Below, in pieces: positions 45,003-52,527 of a DNA stretch of 64,000 nucleotides; positions within the stretch are counted from its first letter, which is position 1, and the number at the start of each line of letters is the position of its first letter. The stretch is from G963665545 sp963665545. Lineage in GTDB: Bacteria > Pseudomonadota > Gammaproteobacteria > Xanthomonadales > SZUA-36. The translations under genes and the position numbers were made by a program. The stretch covers positions 744,001 to 808,000 of the forward strand of contig CAXXKZ010000011.1 of NCBI GenBank assembly GCA_963665545.2, in the 5' to 3' direction. Below the pieces are notes generated by a model. The model saw nothing but the letters and a program-made list of their open reading frames with translations, was not told where the DNA came from and searched no databases.

Positions 45003-45785
45003 ATGGTTGCGGATACGAAAGTAAATAAGGCGAAAGTTAAAAAGGCGAAAAGCAAGAAAGCGGCTGTAAGAAAGAATTCGTCCAACCAAAAAACCGCCCA
45101 GAGCAGCAAGAAAGCGGGCAAAAAAGACGCCACCGGCGGAGCAGAAACCCGGGTAAGGAAACAGGCAAAAAAGCGCGCGGGCAAAAAGAGGGCCAGCAAG
45201 GCACCCGCGAGGTCAAAAGCAGCCGCTTCGTCCAATGAGCGGAATGCGGTCACGGCTTCGAATAAGACAGAGAACGGCAGCGCCATGACCGTGCACTGCA
45301 CCCTGGCCTCCATGGAGGCTCAAGCGCTGTTGATCCCAACCAGTGTGGTTGCTGAAATCATTGAATTTCGCGCACCTCAGCCGATTGATTCGGCGCCCGA
45401 ATGGTTGTTGGGGCAAATCGACTGGGAAGACTGGCAGGTCCCAGTCATCAGTTACAACGCCCTTGTCAACGGGGTCATGCCCGAGCATGTCACCAAGAAC
45501 TCCCGCACCCTGATTATTAAGTCACTTTCCGAAGCGAGTCGCGTGCCATATCTTGGCGTTCTCATCGCTGATCTGCCCAAATTATCGCAGGTAACTGAAG
45601 CTGATCTCGAGGAAATGGGTGACGAGGCCAAATCATTGGGGGTACACAGCCACATCTCGTTCAAAGGGAATGAGGCGATCATTCCGGATCTGGACCGCTT
45701 GTCACAGCTCGTAGCCCATGCCGCTTTTGGTACCCTGACCGCCCCCGGGCACCAAAATCCGACAGACCCCTCGGCCATGGTTTAA
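45003..45785 (+). CDS. ChpC-like CheW protein with a histone H1-like Lys/Ala-rich N-terminus
   Basis: Starting at 45003, the first about 85 residues are almost only Lys, Ala, Ser, Arg and Gly (AKVKKAKSKKAAVRK, KKRAGKKRASKAPARSK), like histone H1-like or AlgP-type tails. The remaining 175 residues are a CheW-like domain (ALLIPTSVVAEIIEFRAPQ, WLLGQIDWEDWQVPVISY), as in ChpC. It lies four bases after chpA. The tail could bind DNA, RNA or membranes; its role is unknown. Confidence 0.75.
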   Translation: MVADTKVNKAKVKKAKSKKAAVRKNSSNQKTAQSSKKAGKKDATGGAETRVRKQAKKRAGKKRASKAPARSKAAASSNERNAVTASNKTENGSAMTVHCTLASMEAQALLIPTSVVAEIIEFRAPQPIDSAPEWLLGQIDWEDWQVPVISYNALVNGVMPEHVTKNSRTLIIKSLSEASRVPYLGVLIADLPKLSQVTEADLEEMGDEAKSLGVHSHISFKGNEAIIPDLDRLSQLVAHAAFGTLTAPGHQNPTDPSAMV

Positions 45786-46062
45786 AGCGCCAAATCCCCC
45801 TGCAGACTCTGCAGTATCGCAATCGCCGCCGGACCGGCTGTTTCGGTGCGCAAAATACGACCGCCCAGACGCGCCGAATGTACGCCCCGCAAATTCATTA
45901 ACTTCAATTCCTCCGAACTAAATCCGCCTTCGGGACCTACCACAAGTTCCAGTTTTCCGCCGACCTCCACTGATGACAGTGGGCGGTCACCGCCGGGGTC
46001 AAGGACGATGCCCTGAATTCCTGAAGCGTCAGCCGAGGGGTAAATATACGGTGGATTCGCAT
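45782..46062 (-). pseudogene. rsmE: rsmE remnant with an internal deletion
   Basis: From the ATG at 46062, after a clear AAGGA ribosome site, the frame reads MRIHRIFTPRLTL, the standard RsmE opening. After 13-14 codons the homology jumps, in a different frame, to the C-terminal knot domain: LELVVGPEGGFSSEEL and LGGRILRTETAGPAAIAILQ, ending at 45782. The central part of about 150 residues is gone. RsmE (m3U1498 methylation of 16S rRNA) should be dead unless another copy exists. rsmE is often near gshB, so this is the native locus decaying. Confidence 0.8.
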
Positions 46063-46241
46063 GACGTCCTTTTCCCCTCAAAGCATTCGCGTGGTTGATA
46101 TCATTACCGCCCGGCCACCGTATTGCAACGCAGACTGGCGCCAAAGGCCCGGGCCAGCCCGATGGAAGACTTGAGCAGCCTTTCGATGGGATAATGCGCA
46201 GTCTTGCTGACAACAAATCAGGGAAAATCACGCCAGGGGCA

Positions 46242-47033
46242 ATGATGTCAGAAAAATTCAAGACGCAATCACTGCAATATTCACTGGAAGTTGCGCGCAG
46301 AGCTGCCCGCCTTGCGGCCGATGAAATCATGCGCTTTTACAAGGGTGAATTCGAAATTGAAATCAAGTCGGACGATACCCCGGTGACCATCGCAGATCGC
46401 AATGCCGAAGACATCATTCGTGGCACTCTACTCGGGGCTTTTCCCGACCACGGTTTCTACGGTGAGGAAAGTGGTAAAAGCCAGGCCGATGCGGACTTCC
46501 TTTGGCTGGTCGATCCAATCTACGGGACCCGCAGCTTTGTCGCCGGTTTCGCCATGTTTTCAACTCAGATTGCCCTGATGTACCGCGGACAACTTGTTCT
46601 GGGCGTCTCATCCGCACCGGCAGCAGATGAGTGCTTCTGGGCGGCGGAAGGGCAGGCCGGCAACGATTCGGGCTGGGCATTGGCGGTGAGCGACTACAAG
46701 ACCATTGCCGATGCCTCCATTTCCATGGGAAATATCCGTACCCTGGCGGCCTCTCCAGACTGGCCTCGGCTGGGTCGTGTCCTGACGCAATGTATACGTA
46801 CTCGGGGCTATGGTGATTTCTATCACTATCACAGACTGGCCCAGGGACAACTGGACGCTGTCATTGAATCGGACGTCAATATCCTGGACATTGCAGCGCT
46901 GAAAGTGATCGTGGAGGCGGCCGGCGGCCGCTTCACTGATCTCCACGGCATGCCGATCGGTCTGGACACCACTTCGGTGCTGGCGGCGCCGCCGGCGCTG
47001 CACGCGCAATTGCTGGAGAGCCTGAATGCTTAA
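46242..47033 (+). CDS. Inositol monophosphatase-family protein with an altered metal motif
   Basis: The ATG at 46242 follows CCAGGGGC and gives 263 residues. Substrate-metal motifs: GEESG (Glu) is present, but the signature Asp-Pro-x-Asp-Gly-Thr reads WLVDPIYGTRSF, with Tyr in place of the second Asp. ESDVNILDIAALKVIVEAAGG gives the last Asp. Overall it resembles HisN-type histidinol-phosphatases. Loss of that metal ligand should impair catalysis. nudE overlaps its end by 8 bases, and cysQ, with an intact motif, follows. Confidence 0.75.
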   Translation: MMSEKFKTQSLQYSLEVARRAARLAADEIMRFYKGEFEIEIKSDDTPVTIADRNAEDIIRGTLLGAFPDHGFYGEESGKSQADADFLWLVDPIYGTRSFVAGFAMFSTQIALMYRGQLVLGVSSAPAADECFWAAEGQAGNDSGWALAVSDYKTIADASISMGNIRTLAASPDWPRLGRVLTQCIRTRGYGDFYHYHRLAQGQLDAVIESDVNILDIAALKVIVEAAGGRFTDLHGMPIGLDTTSVLAAPPALHAQLLESLNA

Positions 47034-47589
47034 ACCCAAGGATTTGCCGAAGGTGCACGAATTGCGGTTGCGCGATCCCAGCAACCTCTTTGCCGTCGAA
47101 CAACTCGACCTCGAATTCTCGAATGGAGTTCGCAGGACCTACGAGCGCATGAAAAGCCGCGGACTCGGCGCTGTCATCATCGTACCCATGCAGGACAATG
47201 AAACCGTCTTGCTGGTCAGGGAGTATGCCGCCGGGCTTCACCACTATGAATTGGGTTGTCCCAAAGGCAGGCTGGAAAATAATGAGTCCTTTCTGGACAG
47301 TGCCAACCGCGAACTCAAAGAGGAAATCGGCTTCGGGGCCAGGCAACTCTTGCCCCTGACCCGACTTAGCCTGGCGCCCGGCTACATGACTCATATGACC
47401 CACGTGGTATTGGCACGCGATCTCTACCCTGAACGCCTGCCCGGCGACGAGCCTGAAGAACTGGAGGTGGTGCCCTGGTCACTGAATAACCTGGTTGAGC
47501 TCACGCAGCGTGATGACTGCACCGAAGGACGGACAATTGCATCGTTGTATATTGCCCGCGACTACTTGCGCGCAAAGGGAGAACTTTGA
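47026..47589 (+). CDS. nudE: ADP compounds hydrolase NudE
   Basis: A Nudix protein of 187 residues. The Nudix box is GCPKGRLENNESFLDSANRELKEEIGFGA in outline, with the REL-KEE-x-G core intact; APGYMTHMTHVVLA is the family-specific segment. It splits ADP-ribose, Ap3A and NADH-type compounds. Its stop overlaps the cysQ start (TGATG). Confidence 0.9.
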   Translation: MLKPKDLPKVHELRLRDPSNLFAVEQLDLEFSNGVRRTYERMKSRGLGAVIIVPMQDNETVLLVREYAAGLHHYELGCPKGRLENNESFLDSANRELKEEIGFGARQLLPLTRLSLAPGYMTHMTHVVLARDLYPERLPGDEPEELEVVPWSLNNLVELTQRDDCTEGRTIASLYIARDYLRAKGEL

Positions 47590-48407
47590 TGGGCGTCGAG
47601 CTCCGCGATCTCGCAGATGAAGTTTCGGCCATAGCAAGACGTGCAGGTACTGCAATTCTCGAGATCTACCGGCAGAATTTCGAGGTCGAGACCAAGCAGG
47701 ATCAGTCTCCCCTGACCCAGGCCGACCTGGCCAGCCACGAGTTGATCAAGACGGCGCTGAGCGGGCTGACGCCGGACATACCGCAACTGTCAGAAGAATC
47801 CGAGATCGCACCGTTCAGCACCCGCCAGCGCTGGCGGGAATATTGGCTGATCGATCCGCTCGATGGCACCAAGGAATTCGTCAACCGCAATGGCGAATTC
47901 ACCGTCAATATTGCACTGATTCGCGATCACGAACCGGTCCTGGGCGTGGTCCATGTGCCGGTGCAGGACCTCACATATGTTGGTCTCATCGCCAGCGGAG
48001 CGACCTGTAGTGTGGGCGCAACAAAGGCGCAGCCAATTCAGGTCCGCCTACCGCACGCAACACCACTGATCGTCGTGGGCAGCCGCTCACACGCTAACCC
48101 AAACCTGACCGGCTATCTCCAAAAGATGGGAGAGCATTCGTTGATAAGCATGGGCAGCTCACTTAAATTCTGCATCGTGGCCGAGGGCGGCGCCGATTTT
48201 TATCCGCGCCTGGGGCCCACCTCCGAATGGGACACAGCGGCGGCCCACGCGGTGGTGGTGGCAGCCGGCGGTGAAGTCAGCACCCTCAATGGCGAACCCC
48301 TGGGATATAACTTCAAAGACTCGATCCTCAATCCCGAATTTGTGGTGGTCGGCGACCGCTCATTACGCTGGCGCGAGATATTTGAACCACCACCCAATGT
48401 GGATTAA
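47589..48407 (+). CDS. cysQ: 3'(2'),5'-bisphosphate nucleotidase CysQ
   Basis: A protein of 272 residues with the full inositol monophosphatase-type metal site: SEES, YWLIDPLDGTKEFVNRNGEF and GPTSEWDTAAAHAVVVAAGG. The Lys-Glu-Phe after Asp-Gly-Thr marks CysQ. It removes the 3'-phosphate from PAP, a by-product of sulfate assimilation. It is coupled to nudE, the usual gammaproteobacterial pair. Confidence 0.95.
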   Translation: MGVELRDLADEVSAIARRAGTAILEIYRQNFEVETKQDQSPLTQADLASHELIKTALSGLTPDIPQLSEESEIAPFSTRQRWREYWLIDPLDGTKEFVNRNGEFTVNIALIRDHEPVLGVVHVPVQDLTYVGLIASGATCSVGATKAQPIQVRLPHATPLIVVGSRSHANPNLTGYLQKMGEHSLISMGSSLKFCIVAEGGADFYPRLGPTSEWDTAAAHAVVVAAGGEVSTLNGEPLGYNFKDSILNPEFVVVGDRSLRWREIFEPPPNVD

Positions 48408-48434
48408 CTGCAGGAGCGGGGCTGGAATTCAAAG

Positions 48435-48851
48435 TCAGAATGGCTTGAGCACGGCCAGAGCGACAATCGCGATCAGCAGTAGGATTGGCACTTCATTGAA
48501 CCATCGATACCACACATGGCTGCGGTGATTCTCGCCCCGGGCTAAGGCCTTGACCAACCGCAGGCACCACAAGTGATAGACAACCAGCGCCAACACCAGC
48601 GCCAGTTTCCAATGCAGCCAGCCCTGGGTCAGCCACATCGGCATATCGATCAGCAATAGAACCCCAAATAGCAACGTCGCGACACCGCCGATGTGCGTCA
48701 TGACCATCAGTTTGCGCTGCATGGTTCTGAGGGTAGTACGGGTCTGTGAATCCTCGGACTGTGCATGATAGACAAACAACCGGGGAAGATAAAACAGACC
48801 CGCGAACCACGTCACCATGAAGACAATATGAAACGTTTTCAACCACAACAT
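48435..48851 (-). CDS. hemJ: Protoporphyrinogen oxidase HemJ
   Basis: A membrane protein of 138 residues with four helices. The conserved His in LKTFHIVFMVTWFAGLFYLPRLFVYH, the second His in MTHIGG and HWKLALV fit HemJ, which converts protoporphyrinogen IX to protoporphyrin IX. It is convergent with cysQ. Confidence 0.9.
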   Translation of the reverse strand: MLWLKTFHIVFMVTWFAGLFYLPRLFVYHAQSEDSQTRTTLRTMQRKLMVMTHIGGVATLLFGVLLLIDMPMWLTQGWLHWKLALVLALVVYHLWCLRLVKALARGENHRSHVWYRWFNEVPILLLIAIVALAVLKPF

Positions 48852-48885
48852 TGTGTAAATTCCTTGTGCATTGGTTAAAAGTTAC

Positions 48886-48914
48886 TTGACTGGCAAGTAT
48901 TGGCACGGTATAAA
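48886..48914 (+). promoter_or_regulatory. Strong sigma-70-type promoter
   Basis: TTGACT (48886-48891) and TATAAA (48909-48914) are separated by exactly 17 bases. A start of transcription near A48921 is expected. It lies between hemJ (divergent) and the DUF6776-type gene. Confidence 0.75.
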
Positions 48915-48920
48915 TCCGGC

Positions 48921-49036
48921 AGTTCTCTGGGACCCGGATGAACATCAAATCCTTGGGGGTTGTCTGAGACAACATAACAATAACCAATTCTATAAGAAAA
49001 ATGTGCAGGGACTAAGCGGCTTCGGCCGCTTTTTTG
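48921..49036 (+). ncRNA. Candidate small RNA, about 115 nt
   Basis: The transcript would run from the promoter at 48886-48914 to the UUCG terminator at 49014-49036. It holds a perfect hairpin (gttgtc-tga-gacaac, about 48959-48973), three GGA trinucleotides (tctgggacc, ccggatg, cagggact) and an A/T-rich unpaired stretch. No ORF with a ribosome site is visible. It could be a free-standing small RNA or a leader whose terminator controls the following gene. The family was not recognised. Confidence 0.5.
49014..49036 (+). terminator. UUCG-loop intrinsic terminator
   Basis: aagcggc and gccgctt form a 7-bp stem closed by a TTCG loop and followed by a run of T. A second, weaker copy (ggcttcggcc then gcttttt, 49051-49067) follows, so two stops lie before the next gene at 49088. 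Confidence 0.85.
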
Positions 49037-49087
49037 TATCTGCAAAACGGGGCTTCGGCCGCTTTTTCCCGCCAGGGTTACACCTTG

Positions 49088-49834
49088 ATGAAGCTTGTCA
49101 ACAAACAACGAGAACGTGAATGGTGGCTGCTGTTGGGTGTTGTATTGGCTTTTTCCGTTTACACAACATACGAGTTGACGCTGGTATTTTCAGTCCCGGA
49201 ATTGGTAGTCGCCCGTAGCTCAAATGAGGCGATCAAGTCCGAATTGCAGGGCGCCACAGAACGGCTGGATCGCACCAGGGCGTCCCTCTCGGTTGCGGTA
49301 CAGGAAGCGAAAGTAATACGCGGAGCGAACCGCCTGCTACGAGAGGAGGATGTCCACCAGCAATCTGAACTGGTACAACTTCGGGCGGATCTTGAGTTTT
49401 ACCGACGGCTGACCCGCACCGGAGGGTCGCAAAGTGGTCTGACTATTTATACGGCGGAGCTTGTTGCGACCGAAAGTCCGCTCGTCTATCGATTCCAAAT
49501 CGCACTGACTCACAATATTCGGCGCGCCGCCATTGTTGCCGGCAAGGTACTGATCGACTTGGAAGGCACCCTCGACGATCGCCTGGTGACTCTGTATTGG
49601 TCACAACTCACCGATGGCAACAAGCCTCAGCCGACTTTTCGCTTCAAGTATTTCCAGGAATTGGAAGGTTACCTGGCCCTTCCCGAAAATTTCAGGCCTA
49701 CCCAGCTGGTTATTACGCTGGAAGCCGACAATCAACGTAAACCCATCAGCCGTCACTTTGACTGGCGAGAAATGCTCGAAGCCACATTGTCCCGGCAGCG
49801 GGGCGTCCCGCCGCGGGGTTCATTCGATGATTGA
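49088..49834 (+). CDS. DUF6776-type membrane-anchored coiled-coil protein
   Basis: The ATG at 49088 gives 248 residues: a cytoplasmic basic start, one membrane helix (WWLLLGVVLAFSVYTTYELTLVF, about 11-33), a coiled coil (about 45-105), and a beta-rich end (ELVATESPLVYRFQIALTHN). I recall this as DUF6776, a gammaproteobacterial family often placed before a bactofilin gene and erpA. Here no bactofilin is found between it and erpA. Function unknown. Confidence 0.65.
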   Translation: MKLVNKQREREWWLLLGVVLAFSVYTTYELTLVFSVPELVVARSSNEAIKSELQGATERLDRTRASLSVAVQEAKVIRGANRLLREEDVHQQSELVQLRADLEFYRRLTRTGGSQSGLTIYTAELVATESPLVYRFQIALTHNIRRAAIVAGKVLIDLEGTLDDRLVTLYWSQLTDGNKPQPTFRFKYFQELEGYLALPENFRPTQLVITLEADNQRKPISRHFDWREMLEATLSRQRGVPPRGSFDD

Positions 49835-49927
49835 CCAATTGATCGATCCATCTGTCGCAATTGATTTAGAATGGCGGTGACGCCATATTAGGCATTGTGA
49901 CAAACTCGAGGCATACCCAAGGTAGAA

Positions 49928-50272
49928 ATGGAACTATCTCCCCAACAATCTATTGACTTTTCCGACGCAGCGGCACGCAAAGTGCAGCAGCTCATATTGG
50001 AAGAAGGCAACCCTGGCCTGAATCTTCGCGTGTATATCAGCGGCGGGGGCTGTTCCGGATTCCAATATGGATTCTCCTTCGACGAAAATCGAGACGAAGA
50101 CGATATTGCCGTCAGCAATGATGGCGTGACCCTGTTGGTTGACCCGTTGAGCTTTCAATACCTGATGGGCGCTGAGGTTGACTATACGGAGAGCCTCCAA
50201 GGCGCCCAGTTCGTCATTCGCAATCCGAACGCCCAAACGACCTGTGGCTGCGGTTCGTCCTTTTCAATTTAG
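49928..50272 (+). CDS. erpA: Iron-sulfur cluster insertion protein ErpA
   Basis: An A-type carrier of 114 residues. ISGGGCSGFQYGFSFDE has the first Cys, and TTCGCGSSFSI the C-terminal Cys-x-Cys. The DFSDAAARKVQQLI start is typical of ErpA. It hands [4Fe-4S] or [2Fe-2S] clusters to apoproteins. nudC starts 8 bases after its stop. Confidence 0.95.
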   Translation: MELSPQQSIDFSDAAARKVQQLILEEGNPGLNLRVYISGGGCSGFQYGFSFDENRDEDDIAVSNDGVTLLVDPLSFQYLMGAEVDYTESLQGAQFVIRNPNAQTTCGCGSSFSI

Positions 50273-50280
50273 CACCCTAA

Positions 50281-51264
50281 ATGCCGGTCAGAATCGACAG
50301 GATTACGCCCTCACATCGTAATCGATTCACCGCTGTACGCCTCGACAGACTCGTCGAACACCGGGAAGACCAACAGTGGGTGCAGACCGCACTGAATTCG
50401 CCGACAGCAAGACTGGTGCCCCTTTGGCACAGCCGCAATCTCATTGACCACACAGATGAAGGACAAATCGCGGCCTATTTGAACAGCAATGAAATCTCGA
50501 ACATTGACGCCGTCTCACCCCCGACAATGCTCGGCACCGACGGTAAACGCTACTTCTTCGCAGTTGCCGTCAATGACCGCCAGAAAGACCAGATCCTGTC
50601 CGCCAGGCCCTCAGCACAGTTCATCGACCTGCGGCGGGCCTCGCTTGACATGGATGCCAAACATGCGGGCGTACTCGCTTACGCCAAGGCCCTGCACTAC
50701 TGGCAGTATCGCCACCTGTTCTGCGGGGTCTGTGGCAGTGCCAACCTGTTGCGGTCCGCCGGCCATAAACTGAAATGCAGCAACGAAGAATGCGCAAGAG
50801 AATCATTCCCCCGCATTGACCCTGCGATCATCGTGCTGATTACTCATGGCGAAGCTTGCTTGCTGGCCCGAAACGTCAACTGGCCGCCCAGGCGATTCTC
50901 CACCCTGGCCGGCTTCGTGGAGCCGGGCGAAAGCCTCGAAGACGCCGTGGTTCGAGAGGTTTATGAAGAATCCCAGATTAAGCTCATCAGCATACAGTAC
51001 GTTTCTTCTCAACCCTGGCCGTTTCCCGCCTCTGCCATGTGTGGTTTCTACGCCGAGGCAGAAGAAATGTCCGGCACTACGTCCGACGAATTGGCTGAAT
51101 TGAGGTGGTTTACCGTCGGGCAACTCAAAGATGCGATCCGCGATCAAACTGTGCTGTTGGCTCCGCCTGTCTCGATTGCCTTTCGATTGCTTGCAGACTG
51201 GTTTTCCAGGCAGGGTGGTGGCGATCTGGAACAATACACGCGCAAGTACCGGCGCAGCCAATGA
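50281..51264 (+). CDS. nudC: NAD-capped RNA hydrolase / NADH pyrophosphatase NudC
   Basis: A protein of 327 residues with a variable N-terminal half, a zinc ribbon (FCGVCGSANL and KLKCSNEECARESFPR), a Nudix box (GFVEPGESLEDAVVREVYEES) and the NudC signature SSQPWPFPASAMCGF. It removes the NAD cap from RNA or splits NADH. It lies 8 bases after erpA, so probably on the same transcript. Confidence 0.9.
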   Translation: MPVRIDRITPSHRNRFTAVRLDRLVEHREDQQWVQTALNSPTARLVPLWHSRNLIDHTDEGQIAAYLNSNEISNIDAVSPPTMLGTDGKRYFFAVAVNDRQKDQILSARPSAQFIDLRRASLDMDAKHAGVLAYAKALHYWQYRHLFCGVCGSANLLRSAGHKLKCSNEECARESFPRIDPAIIVLITHGEACLLARNVNWPPRRFSTLAGFVEPGESLEDAVVREVYEESQIKLISIQYVSSQPWPFPASAMCGFYAEAEEMSGTTSDELAELRWFTVGQLKDAIRDQTVLLAPPVSIAFRLLADWFSRQGGGDLEQYTRKYRRSQ

Positions 51265-51312
51265 ATATCAAATCACGACCAGGGGTCTCGCTCGTCGGCG
51301 TCCAATCGCCTG

Positions 51313-51519
51313 TTAAGGAGTCTCGCTTCCCTGCTCCCGCCTGCGGCGGAAGGCGGCTGCGCTCGACGGCATGCAAAAGACGCCTGGCCCCTCTGGTACC
51401 GCTCACGCGCTACGACTTCGTCACCTTACTTCTTGCCCTTCGGGCACAACGTGCGGTTCCTCGGGCCTGCGCTTTGCTCGACTTACCCAACCGGGGCCGG
51501 CGGGTCGCCTGCGGCTCCA
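51313..51519 (+). repeat. Interspersed GC-rich intergenic repeat, copy B
   Basis: Shares its first about 48 and last about 55 bases with copy A (15562-15724), and its middle (gacttcgtcaccttact, tgcggttcctcgggcctgc) with copy C (34377-34618, opposite strand). It holds short inverted repeats such as cgcctgcggcggaaggcgg. It occupies most of the 340 bases between nudC and the ampE-like gene, in which I see no other feature. Confidence 0.8.
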
Positions 51520-51604
51520 CCGCGCCAGGCCCCGTGCCTTGCCGGCATTTGTTAGAATTGGCCTCATTGCCATTGGAAGCATCAGGGCAGGAAAGGATAC
51601 ATGC

Positions 51605-52486
51605 ATGACCATCATTGCCATCATTCTAGCGTTTACACTGTGTCACTTCGTTAAAGAACTTGGTCGCGTCCGCAGTGACCGTTGGCTGCGTGGTTGGGTT
51701 GAATTCGGCAGCGCAAATTTTTCAAAGCTGCCGGCTTGGTCTGACGCTGTCGGCCTGCTTCTGATTCTGGGCCTGCCGATTCTGGGCTTGCTCCTGCTGA
51801 ATCAGCTGATGCTGAATATCCTGGGCAGCCTCGGGGCGTTTATCGTTGCACTGGCCATGCTTATCTATGCTTTTGGACCAAAAGATCTCGACACCCAGGT
51901 GGCCGGCATTGTCACTTCCCAAGACGAGGAAGAGCGCACCAAGGCCATGGAGGAATTGCTGGGCATGGACATTCCAGAGGATGAAGAACAATGCAAGGCG
52001 GCCACCGTTGAAGCGGTATTTCTAAAAGCCCTCAGTCGCTGGTTCGGTATCATCTTCTGGTTTGCGGTGCTCGGCATCGTCGGTGCATTTCTATACCGGC
52101 TGCTGGATTGGCTTGTCAACGAAGACTATGCGCTGGAAGACGGACAGCGAAGCCTTTTTCTGCGTATGCAACAAATCATGGACTGGCCGGCCGCGCAATT
52201 CATGACCCTCTCGCTGGCTGTTGCCACCGACTTTGACTCGGTATTTTCTGCCTGGCGCCAGTACCACAACAAGCAAGGCCACGGCCTGTTTGACGGTGAC
52301 AATGGATTTCTTCTCACCAGTGCCCGGGAAATTGTCCTGACCGGGCATGCCGCCCGGGATGGATACGCAGATCAACTTGATGGTCCGCTGGCATGTCTGA
52401 AGCAGGCGATGGACCTGGTGTGGAGAATTCTGGCGGTGTGGATGACGATGTTGGCCATCTTGTTGTTGGTCGATGTCATCGCTTGA
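51605..52486 (+). CDS. ampE: AmpE-like inner membrane protein
   Basis: The start at 51605 (MTIIAIILAF) follows AGGAAAGG. The 293-residue protein has four or five helices and a CobD/AmpE-like plan: a helix pair at about 40-85, a cytoplasmic segment DEEERTKAMEELLGMD, the helix RWFGIIFWFAVLGIVGAFLYRLL, and the conserved DWPAAQFMTLSLAVATDF. In enterobacteria AmpE modulates beta-lactamase induction, but ampD is not next to it here. The ion channel gene follows closely. Confidence 0.75.
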   Translation: MTIIAIILAFTLCHFVKELGRVRSDRWLRGWVEFGSANFSKLPAWSDAVGLLLILGLPILGLLLLNQLMLNILGSLGAFIVALAMLIYAFGPKDLDTQVAGIVTSQDEEERTKAMEELLGMDIPEDEEQCKAATVEAVFLKALSRWFGIIFWFAVLGIVGAFLYRLLDWLVNEDYALEDGQRSLFLRMQQIMDWPAAQFMTLSLAVATDFDSVFSAWRQYHNKQGHGLFDGDNGFLLTSAREIVLTGHAARDGYADQLDGPLACLKQAMDLVWRILAVWMTMLAILLLVDVIA

Positions 52487-52527
52487 CAGGCGGTCTGGCG
52501 GCGCATAAATCTGTCGGATTGAATGAC

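Noticed and set aside
45782..46330. 182-codon minus-strand ORF as a full RsmE-like protein
   Set aside because: Only its last about 75 residues are RsmE; the first half is antisense of the IMPase upstream region and does not fit. The true RsmE start lies in another frame at 46062.
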